Below are positions 55,501 through 64,000 of a stretch of 64,000 bases of DNA, piece after piece. How positions within the stretch are numbered: position 1 is the first letter of the stretch; every line of letters starts with the position of its first letter. A program made the position numbers and the translations under genes. The notes beneath the pieces were generated by a model. It saw nothing but the letters and a program-made list of their open reading frames with translations. It had not been told where the DNA came from and searched no databases. Source of the DNA: Anopheles merus (lineage: Eukaryota > Arthropoda > Insecta > Diptera > Culicidae); contig NC_054084.1 of NCBI RefSeq assembly GCF_017562075.2, positions 29,418,308-29,482,307 of the forward strand, given 5' to 3'.

Positions 55501-56335
55501 AGGGTCGGAGGAAAACGGTCTTGGCAAATGAAAAATAGCAAATCTTGTGTTATTTGGGGGAGTATACGTGTGTATGTGTGTGTGTAAGTGGTCCCAACGT
55601 GGTTGCCTATTAAAATAATGTATGTCCCTGGCTGGTGGTTGGTGGTTTACTGGTGCCATTCGCTTAGGCCCAGGCAGGCGCAGGTGAAGGTCTATGCCCG
55701 ATGCGTTTTTCCTTCTTCGGTGATAAAGTTACCAAGAACTACTAATACCACCACCGCTACTGCTCTTTTGTGCAGCGAGTAAAAGTTGCACCAGGTGACT
55801 CAGCATGATATCGCGTAGAGGAAGACTGTTACGCTGCGACACTCCGCACGGGGTGCAGTCAATTTCAACCGGTGTGTCTGAGTAACTTGCTCCGTCGTCA
55901 TCGTCGTCGTGCGCAGGAAAGTTTTCCCATTTTACACAGTGTGTACTCCATCTAATTCCAATCAATTACATGCACCAGAGACCTTGCACCGGGGACGCCT
56001 CGTTTCGGGTGGTTTTTGCGCTAGTAACGTGCGCATGTTCCGTCTCGGTCGTTTTCTTGATGCAATGTCCCTTAGCTCCCTACATCCTAACTACTGTGAG
56101 GTGCACAAACGACACGTTTGCAATGTTGTCCGTTCTCTTTTTTATTTGGTTGTGACAGGAAATGGCAAGATTAGGTCTAGATGGAATACCCCTTTGCGGA
56201 CAGTGATGATGTGCAGAACGAGATAAAAAACGTTTTGTACGCTAGTAAACCACTTTTTTCGGGTGCAACCGATCACAACAGTGATCGTGTGTAGTGTTCC
56301 TTCATTGAATGAAGTTCTTCCAAAAATTATACATT
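49557..56335. other. Non-coding block with a stop-poor stretch
   Basis: From about 51950 to 54200 stops are sparse on both strands: frames of 178 codons (53250-53786 +), 170 codons (53689-54201 +), 147 codons (52928-53371 -) and 115 codons (51949-52296 -). They overlap each other and show no motif, signal or codon bias, so they look like a consequence of composition. Short simple repeats occur at 52113-52127 (CT), 55566-55585 (TG) and 55893-55911 (CGT). Confidence 0.5.
55566..55585. repeat. TG-rich microsatellite
   Basis: An interrupted GTGTGT run (CGTGTGTATGTGTGTGTGTA). Confidence 0.7.
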
Positions 56336-56590
56336 TTAGACCAGCAAACGAGGAATACATACAAGCAGACTCATCAACGGATCACACTGGGTTAAAATTT
56401 TGTCCTGCAAAGAGAACATTTTTTGCCACTTATATTTCTCATCCGCAGCCTGCCCTAACGCCGGGTGGACGTTGACGAAAATTTCAAAGTGCTCCATCAG
56501 CCGACGGTCATTCTGTTTGGTCCTCGTTTTCGGGTCGTGTTGAAAGTTTTCAGTAAATTGGTTAAAGTTGAAGTGGATTTGGTTGGCCAT
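56336..56590 (-). CDS. Possible small ORF or first exon (weak)
   Basis: On the minus strand an ATG at 56590 in a favourable context (GTCAAATGGCC) opens 84 codons beginning MANQIHFNFNQFTENFQHDP. The first 55 or so codons carry clearly more C/G in third position than the local background (GCC AAC CAA ATC CAC TTC AAC). The later part (from about ...KYKWQKMFSLQD) loses this bias and ends LVCIPRLLV*. No strong donor was found where the bias fades. No signal peptide, membrane segment or known motif is visible. It could be a short gene, a first exon with an unrecognised donor, or chance. Confidence 0.15.
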   Translation of the reverse strand: MANQIHFNFNQFTENFQHDPKTRTKQNDRRLMEHFEIFVNVHPALGQAADEKYKWQKMFSLQDKILTQCDPLMSLLVCIPRLLV

Positions 56591-59500
56591 TTGACGGCGC
56601 TGCCTTTGTGTGCCGTTTGTTGCTGTACTTTAACGTCCAGAGTTTGAAGTGTAGTTGCTGATGTTGTGCCAGTTGAATAATGGATACTTTACCCGAGGAA
56701 ATAGGGAACTAATTTTGCAGTTCGAAGACCGAGACTATAAATGTTTTTATGACGTTTTACGCGGAGGCCAAGAGCGTGGAGCAATTGAATCATTCTACAA
56801 AGTTTAATATCGGTTATTTAAACTTCAACAGTATCGTTACTGTTAACTGGGTCAAGTTATGCCGTTCTTTAAGGATTTGAAATACGATTACTTAAATACG
56901 ATACAGCCTCGAACTTGTAAAATCTTGATCATCATCAGTTTCTGATGTCCACACCGAAGATAACACTTGACATTGAAGCATTGAAAATTTTGGACTCAAA
57001 ATCACCTCCACTGATTGGTCGTTTAATGGTCGTTATACTAATGGCCCAAAAGTTTTCGACCATTGCTGATTGTGTGTAATTGTTGTAGTTAGAATCAATC
57101 TCGCTTGTTTTGTAAGCTCGAAAGAGAACTCAGGGAAGTTGGGAAAGAAATTCAAGGAAGGTATGTTGAAGTCCATCCACAAGGAACATTTAGAGCTGGT
57201 AAGCGATTGTTGGATACTCATTACCACGGCAGCTGTTGATGACTGAGCTGAGTATGTATATTGCAAGATTTGGAACTATTTGTGAGTAGCTTTGGTAATG
57301 ATTCTGCAGACATTGCTGTGGTGAGAGATTGCAGAAGAACCTAAATTCGAGGGACAGACAATAGACGATATCTAATGATAGTTGCCTCTAAAATGTCTGG
57401 ATGTTGTACGTTGTTAAGTAACGAGTAAAGAACATCTTCCAGGTTTGGATTTTCTGCTCGTTTTTTCTACTCTGCCTGCCTGCACCGATTTTGAAACTAT
57501 TATTCCCCAATAACCCTTTGTCGATAGAATCGTACGAGATGTTTGCTGAAAAGAGGCCTACAGGCCATGATGTGTTCGTTCTAGATATGGTAACCGTTGT
57601 TGATGGAACTAATCGACCGATAAAGGCTTTATGTATACATCGTTTCACAGAGGTCTAGTTTAATATGTACACATCAGGCCTAAGGTGAGTAGGATTTGGG
57701 ATCATCGGGTAATTGAACGTTCGATTTTGATCCCTTTTCCACGGGACACGGGAAGGGATGGGTCCTGTTGCGAAATCACTGTACCATCACCTGACCCTTC
57801 TGATACAAGCTAGTAACAAAATTGTGCAAGCATTACGTATTATCTGTCCGATAGGAGATGTTCCTGTTCGTAGCATCAAAATCATGTTTGTGAATAGTTG
57901 ATTACACTTTGATGAGGACGTGTCTCTGACAACGAGTCTCGGGTACGTTAAGATGCCCCGTTGGAGCTGCCCCTTCACCCACACCAAACTTGGCTTGTAT
58001 TTCAAATCTGCTCAGCTTGCACCGTTGCGAGACACTTACAACTTTCCGTAACAACTCCGTCCTCTGGTATTGAATATCGATCCGCTGGGGAGTTTCGGGC
58101 TCGATTTTAATTGATTGTTCCCTCAAGCGGCATACGAGCACGCGGACACACACGCTACTCACGTTTAATTAGTTTTCGGTTCCGTGTGATTGGGTCGGAA
58201 AAGACGATGTACGGTCACAGACTAATTTCGGATGCTCTTTGAACGTTTACGAGCGTTATCGTACGCGCAAGGACGAATTCCCAAGAACCTTTTGGAGTTT
58301 CTTGGAGTTGCGGCTCTCACTGCCGGATGTTATTTTCAGTTGATTAGGTCACAATATTGTGAAGGTGTTACCTTTTGGCGGAGACATCTTTCTAGGTATG
58401 TCGTGGTTTGGCTGGTCGATTCTGGTGCGACGATAAAATGCATCAAAGCGGAAAAGGAAAGGAAAAGGGTATTCTAGGGTAAAATGGTATCTTTAACCAT
58501 AAGCCTACGCATAGACGGAGCGTGAAATTTGCTCTACAAGGAGATGATGGAATGTCGTATAAATGGACTTACAATCTATTAAAAGCATTGTGATGTTGTT
58601 TGCTATAAAGGCTCTATTTTGTGAAATGCCTTCTGGGGTTGTTCGGTACCTTTTCGGTTGATTTTTCCCATTTTCCTCCACTTTCCTTACTCCCAGATGA
58701 TGAAGAAAAAAGGGAACATTTGACCGTTTTTATCCCAAATTGATCAAGGGTTATCTTGTCTTGTGTGCTTAACGTTTCATAGATGTAACAAAAGGTAAAA
58801 CATGAAGCTTCCTGCTTAAAACACGACATATGCGCCTAAGGTATGCAATCTGTCAGCATACTTACATTATTAAACAATATATCCCGTAACTACCTCCACT
58901 TAACTTAACTCTATGAATTATAATAAGCTTTGGCACTTCGGGAAGTTGTAAGTGCATGTATAATACAGTACAAGAATTTCCCAGAGCCTGGGGAAGCTTT
59001 CCACTTTGCACTTTCAATGCAACACGCAACGAAAGACGCAACGCCTGAAAGTATGCAATCATGCTTAGCACATTATTTATGCAGCAAGTTACACTGGAAC
59101 GAGACTGAGCGACAAAAGATTGAAATGATTACATTACCTAAATGATTGAACTTGTTCCTCTTTTCCCAGAATTTCAGAACTGTTTCCATCCTAACCACTC
59201 TCCTGCTTATTATTCCCCAGTGGAAAAATCTTTCCGCATGGCTACCGTTTGGAATTTGCCGGCTGAAAATGCTTGTTTTAATTACTGGACGAGAGCTACA
59301 AAAAATCAAATCATCCCGCAAAAGGACAATTCGATATACCGACCTTTATCGTTCAATGTCACTGTGCGTCGTTCGATGAAATGGGATGATTTTAATTAAA
59401 TTTTATTGTATATCTGCTACTTATTGATTTTGTGTGGTTTCGTTTTGGAATCGCTTACATCTCTCCAAACGGGAAAGGAAGGCTGGGGTGTTTCCCGAAC

Positions 59501-62026
59501 GTAATGAGATTATGCGTTTTTGTAATGATTGCCATTTTGTTAAACCCCTAGAGTGGAGAGAGACACACATTCAGAGGGAGTTAGAGCGACAACGAGTGTC
59601 TGCAAAGTTATGTATCCGCATCTTTAATCTGTACGGAATTACTGCATTCACCGGCGAAAGTTTTTAAATGGAAAACCTTCCGCTCCTCTATACAGTCCTA
59701 ACTCAACCAGCTTGTGTCCTTCCCGTTAAATTTTCATTCTAAAGTTCGTGACTAATCTTCTACGGAAAGTGTTGCTATGCGTCGTCCGGAGATTGGCTGC
59801 ATTAGTGTTTGAGTTAGCTTTTGGTGCCATGTTTCAACCGCGTCCGGTGTTGCACAAGATGAAGGCTTCTCTCATCCCACTCTCAAAAAAGGATTAACCG
59901 AGACCAAACGGTCAAGGTTGTTTGGCCGGGGATTTGTGCACGCTTCCGGGTGAATGTTTGCGCCCGTGGTCGTTGCAGCTGCTTAGCTCCCGGGACATTA
60001 TGCAGAAACTGGGAACGGCTGCACCGAACCTGATTATGCAGAATTCGGCTCACGGTTTCATCGTTAGCGAATTGCACAAAATTCGGAAGTAACCAGCAAT
60101 GCGATTACTAACGGGATGAAAAACGGCGCTCGTTCTGTGGTATTTGCGCACCATCCATATCGATTGGCTATCTTTCGCTTGGAATTACCGTTTTCTCGAT
60201 GTGGTAAGATGCCTTTTGGTTGGTTTTCAGCAGCAGATAGACCGAGGATAGAGTGCGAATGAGTTGTTGCGGCGGCCGGAGGCCAGTTGATGATAAGCTC
60301 TAGGAAAACGGTCATAAACAGACGCGAGCGCTTGGACAGTAAAACATTGGCTTGGATAAAAGATGATCACTCGTTTGGGGAGAGAGTTTACTGCTGGGGA
60401 TGGATCAGTTTGGCACAAACATATAAATGAGTGTCCAAATTGGATTATAAATTTTTTTTCACATGGGGGCGTGTTAACTTGGTCGTTGCCGATGGGATGC
60501 GATGGGATAGAATGACGTCCTAATATTCTGCTCCATTTGGTCACGTTTTGTGCGCTGCAGCTAAATTCAACATCACCCGCTCGAACCTTACTGCACAGAC
60601 ACACAAATTGAAAGTTATCGAACACAATCTACCTTCACCGAGGCATCCATTCGAATGAAGGAGAAGCCAGTCGTTGGCTAGGGCTGGTGCTGTTTGACCG
60701 GATGTCGAAAATCGCCCAGACAGTGCCTGCAAGCGTTACAAGCGCCAGTACGAGCGGATGTAGTTTTTCTTCCATTCTTTTATCACGTTGCAGCCTTTTC
60801 GATTTGTCATCGTTGTGCCTAGTCGCATCGAATGCTTATTCTAGACAACGATGGGTAGTTTTTCCGGTTAAGGTGGAATGCCGGAACTAACGTTAGAGCT
60901 GAATTGTTCTCTCGTTTACTTCCGCTTGTTTGCACTAGTTTGAAGTTTAAAGGGATGAAAAAGCATGTCTGATCCTTTGCTGATTGTTTTGCGAAAGATC
61001 GATAAAACAATCCGCTTTAAATTTAAACTAAGTGAAAAAGCGAAAATGGACATTTTGTAAGAAAATATCTGTGGGTAAATGAATTTAGAAATAAAGTAAG
61101 GAAAATTGATTAAAAATAACTTTTCCTGGTTCTTGGTGTTCCTTTTTATCACATCGAATAGAGCTTGATAAACCTTTCTACAGTCACTTTAATGGTCGAT
61201 CAATATGATTTTAAATGTGTTCCATCAAACTTTACGTCTCGATCGTTGCTCCAGCATCTGTCCCTCCGTTTAAGCGAAGCGAACTCATTGAACGCTTCAT
61301 TTCCATTCTGTTTGGTCCACCGGTCTGTCCGGTTATTCCATCAAAACAGCAATGGCACGGAGTTTACGTGTTACTTTGTGAGCAGCCGTTAAACAAACTG
61401 CCAATTAAATTGATTGACCGATTGATGTTGTTCGTTCGTGAGGTGTGCTTCCGCGTTGTTTCCGGTCCGGTTGTATGTTTGTTTAATATAAAGCACACAA
61501 ACAGAGACAATCATGATGATTTGATTGGATCAACGAACGTTCTTTGAATGCAAAATCATGCATTAAATGGCATGTGGTGTTGCGGGTAATGTAAATCGGA
61601 ATGGTTTAGATAGCTGTACGTGATTAGGAGGAAAGAGCACACAGTTGAGCTATTTCCAATAAAGGGGATGGGTTAAGGGCTTCATTAAGTGTTTGAGTAT
61701 ACAGTTTTTACAGCAAAAAATCTGCTATAAATGCATCAAGAGTTTAAATTCATGATCTTTTCTTATTTGTGAACAGTGGTAAAAGGGTACACTTATCAAT
61801 TTTCCACCTCGATTAGCTGCCCCTGTCTAAGGATCCTTCTAGTGCATCGATAGCATCCCGCCGTAAATCATTGGGTTTTAAAGCCCCAAAAACCGAAAGG
61901 TCATTCATTTCTTCATCCATTTCGCTGTTCATTGAGCTGTGTGCTCCCCCATGTTTGTGTTTTCAATGTGTTTTTCCCCCAAAAACCATCTAACTTTCAT
62001 GCTCTATTATTTTTCATACCTCACAG
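56591..62026. other. Non-coding DNA upstream of the terminal exon
   Basis: It is presumably the last intron of the gene ending at 62242, in part or whole. Donor-like sequences occur near 57682 (AAG|GTGAGT) and 58396 (CTAG|GTATGT). The latter follows an ATG frame at 58232 reading MLFERLRALSYAQGRIPKNL..., but there is no codon bias or other support. No exon can be called with confidence. Confidence 0.45.
62022..62026 (+). promoter_or_regulatory. Splice acceptor of terminal exon
   Basis: The sequence from about 62001 is T/C rich (CTCTATTATTTTTCATACCTCACAG) and ends in AG at 62025-62026. The open frame with strong codon bias begins directly after it. Confidence 0.6.
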
Positions 62027-62242
62027 ACCTCACACACCGAATGGCACCGTTCGTACACGTCCGTGTCCCGCTCGGAGATGATACTGACCGCGGCCAAAAC
62101 GATAGCGACACTGTACAAGCATGCCGTGCTCGACTACGAACTTACCGTGGCGTCGCAGGTGGATTCGGCAGTGGGAGCAGCGGCCGGACCATCCACTACC
62201 GGCGGCGATGGCGGCGATGGTACACCCCAACCGGTGGAATAA
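62027..62242 (+). CDS. Terminal coding exon of an unrecognised gene (partial)
   Basis: A pyrimidine-rich stretch ending in CTCACAG at 62020-62026 gives a good splice acceptor. The frame starting at 62027 (phase 0) is open for 71 codons to TAA at 62240. Third positions are mostly G or C (runs such as GCG GCC AAA ACG, CTG TAC AAG CAT GCC GTG CTC GAC TAC), unlike the surrounding AT-rich DNA, which is strong evidence of coding. The peptide begins TSHTEWHRSY and has a probably helical middle (about residues 17-46, with EMILTAAKTIATLYKHAVL). It ends in a low-complexity Ala/Gly/Asp tail (GGDGGDGTPQPVE). No signal peptide, membrane segment or known domain is visible, and I cannot name the family. Open frames overlapping it on both strands (the + frame from 62041, the - frame 62030-62230) are shadows. 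It is partial: all upstream exons are missing or unseen. An alternative acceptor a few bases away cannot be excluded. Confidence 0.72.
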   Translation, partial: TSHTEWHRSYTSVSRSEMILTAAKTIATLYKHAVLDYELTVASQVDSAVGAAAGPSTTGGDGGDGTPQPVE

Positions 62243-62575
62243 GAATTAATGTTCACCATCATTAGTGCTTGCCACTGTAATCAGAACTGAGCTGGTGTGG
62301 CCCTCTGCGGAACAGCCAGATGGACAAATGAATTAAGCACATCGTGTGTGGAAGCGTTTTCGTGACGATCGTAGTCCAAGATATTGCAAAAGAAGGGGTT
62401 TTGTGAAGAGCTGATCGCTTGTTCCACACAAGATGATGGCGGCAACGGTTAGCATTTAGAGGAGCTCTTCACCTTCTTTTACAGACCCATATCGAGAAAG
62501 ACAAGGTATAATGGAAAAAGTCTCGACCAACAATCCCATTGGGAATAAACAGCAGCAAGAAAGGAGTGAAAAAGC
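62243..62575 (+). other. Presumed 3' UTR
   Basis: This follows the TAA of the terminal exon. It contains no open frame of note and includes an AATAAA at 62544-62549. The 3' end is inferred to lie about 10-30 bases after that signal; no transcript evidence is available. Confidence 0.45.
62544..62549 (+). terminator. Candidate polyadenylation signal AATAAA
   Basis: A canonical AATAAA lies about 300 bases after the stop at 62242. A G/T-rich stretch follows around 62591-62605 (GTTCGTTTGGGTGG). Its position is typical for a short insect 3' UTR. The hexamer alone is common in AT-rich DNA. Confidence 0.4.
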
Positions 62576-62827
62576 ACATACAAGTTTTAATGTTCGTTTG
62601 GGTGGCGCTCGTTACGTGACGGTGTAGAATAAGAGAATCCTTTTTTTATTGTTTTGACCCTCTCCTTCTGAGACACCGAGATTCCCTTTTGCCCGAGATG
62701 CGAATGGGAAAATCGGCATGATTTTCAATTTATTGATTCAACCCATGAGATTTAACCGACCGACCTGGATCACACAAGAATCGCTCGGCATTGCCTGGAT
62801 CGCGTGAATCTCGTACGCTTGAAAGAT

Positions 62828-62854
62828 GTGTGTGAGAGAGAGGGAGAGAGAGAT
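62828..62854. repeat. (GT)n/(GA)n microsatellite
   Basis: GTGTGTGAGAGAGAGGGAGAGAGAGAT-type simple sequence. Confidence 0.8.
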
Positions 62855-63260
62855 AATTTCTTGAAGGTGTCGAGCGTGCGCTTATCAAAATTATACGACC
62901 ATAGTTTATTATATAGCACTCGTTGAAACTGTAAGCCTATTATCGTAATAATCACCAGTAATAAAACGCAAACTGTAAGCAGCCATTCTTAACCAAATGG
63001 AATGAAATGGAACGAAACTGGCCGCAAGGAGAGGCCGCTGTTTATCTTAATTCGCATTTAATATGTCCTGCTGCAGTGTCACTCTGCTGTCGGAGTGATC
63101 TGAAAGTAAATGTACGATACGAACGGTAGAATCTGCATTTTTTGTTAGTCTTTCATCGTTGATGTTCTCGAGTTGCTCAACAGGATTGTTTGAGGTGGGA
63201 CGTATAGTTTTACGGTGTCATCGTTTTCCAAAAATCTCATTCTTTCTCAACTAGATCGTT

Positions 63261-63275
63261 TGTCTGTCTGTCTGT
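63261..63275. repeat. (TGTC)n microsatellite
   Basis: Three full TGTC units plus a partial one. Confidence 0.7.
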
Positions 63276-63740
63276 TTGGTATGGAACTTGAGTTCGTTAA
63301 GCATGGATACGCTACCCAGTTAAGATGCAAGCAAAACGATTGTACCAGTGATAACCTTTGTCGTGGATATATAATTATGTATTAAAAGTTGCTATCGGTT
63401 CTATCTGTACGTATATCCAACTTTGTTAGTCCACCAGATCGCGTATCCGTAGAGAGTCGGGATAGTGCAAAGAAAAAAACCATTATGAGTAATGTTGGGC
63501 AGGTCAACCAGAACCTACTGGGTCCGAGACATCTCACAAGTGGTGTAGTGTAGTGGTTCGTAATATTGGATCCAGTAGGCTTATATAGCTTCAATAGGTT
63601 GAGTAACCCAAGCAAAGCAAATACCCGTGGCCTTGGAGTCGTGGGTGAAATGATATCAAAAGGATCATACCAGTTAGTTAGATAAAATACAATTACCTGT
63701 AAATGAATTATAGACAATCAGAGATATATTTAATATCAGT

Positions 63741-63754
63741 AATGATATAATAAG
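63741..63754. repeat. Target-site duplication (left) of SINE
   Basis: AATGATATAATAAG, identical to 63953-63966. Confidence 0.92.
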
Positions 63755-63952
63755 CCGGTCTCATGGTACAGTCGTCAACTCGTACGACTTAACAACATGC
63801 CCGTCATGGGTTCAAGCCCCAAATAGACCGTGCCGCCATACGTAGGACTGACTATCCTTCTATGGGGGGAAAATCAATAAGACACTGAAAGCCAACCCCA
63901 CAAGTGGGTTGGCAGCCCTTGACCGGCATCGGTTGTTGAGCCAAAGAAGAAA
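63755..63952 (+). mobile_element. tRNA-derived SINE, SINE200 type
   Basis: The head is CCGGTCTCATGGTACAG, with the B box GGTTCAAGCCC near 63813-63823, and the 3' end is GGTTGTTGAGCCAAAGAAGAA. Perfect 14-bp target-site duplications (AATGATATAATAAG) lie at 63741-63754 and 63953-63966. The G just before the head belongs either to the duplication or to the element. Perfect duplications and near identity to the copy at 42266 indicate a fairly recent insertion. It lies downstream of the terminal exon, outside any recognised gene. Confidence 0.93.
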
Positions 63953-63966
63953 AATGATATAATAAG
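63953..63966. repeat. Target-site duplication (right) of SINE
   Basis: AATGATATAATAAG, identical to 63741-63754. Confidence 0.92.
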
Positions 63967-64000
63967 AAAAATACATCAATTATTTTAAAAATATTATATC

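Larger units (their letters stand above)
62576..63740. other. Intergenic DNA after the gene
   Basis: It contains a GT/GA microsatellite (62828-62854), a TGTC tetramer run (63261-63275) and an imperfect inverted repeat around 63522-63578. No gene was seen; the 111-codon minus frame at 63382-63717 has no support. Confidence 0.55.

Noticed and set aside
58232..58477. ATG frame with a GTATGT donor-like site inside
   Set aside because: Codon usage matches the background and no partner exon is identifiable.
62030..62265. Other open frames over the terminal exon (+ from 62041, - 62030-62230)
   Set aside because: They are shadows of the phase-0 frame, which alone follows the acceptor with strong third-position G/C bias.

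Overview
The window is nuclear DNA of an insect, most likely an Anopheles mosquito of or near the gambiae complex. The evidence is AT-leaning, gene-poor sequence, short pyrimidine-AG acceptor and GTAAGT-type donor signals, one exon with G/C-ending codons, and tRNA-derived SINEs whose head (B box GGTTCAAGCCC, then an ATACGTAGGACTGACTATCC-like block) I recognise from memory as the Anopheles SINE200 type. The species was not verified by any search.

Almost the whole window is non-coding. The only segment I regard as clearly protein coding is a terminal exon on the + strand at 62027-62242. It has a clean acceptor, 71 codons with strongly G/C-biased third positions, a stop, and an AATAAA at 62544. 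I do not recognise the protein. No confident upstream exon is visible in the preceding 62 kb, so that stretch is either a very long intron of this gene, intergenic DNA, or both. Two much weaker exon candidates are listed at low confidence: 47643-47802 on + and 56336-56590 on -. A region open in three frames is noted at 40886-41217.

Mobile DNA is the best supported content. There are three SINE insertions with target-site duplications: 14354-14552 on the minus strand, of a divergent subfamily; 42266-42465; and 63755-63952. A 441-bp non-autonomous element at 30807-31247 has GGCCG...CGGCC inverted ends flanked by TTA, as expected for a PIF/Harbinger-type MITE. A short tRNA-like segment at 49429-49545 lies between perfect 11-bp direct repeats.

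Layout: 1-14341 non-coding, with a run of minus-strand open segments at 3447-4640; 14354-14552 SINE; 14565-30803 non-coding with a small minisatellite; 30807-31247 MITE; 31251-42250 non-coding; 42266-42465 SINE; 42475-62026 non-coding with weak exon candidates and the tRNA-like element; 62027-62242 terminal exon, followed by a presumed 3' UTR; 62576-63754 intergenic; 63755-63952 SINE; AT-rich end. I found no rRNA, intact tRNA gene, CRISPR array, viral gene or autonomous transposon. I found no convincing new multi-gene system.
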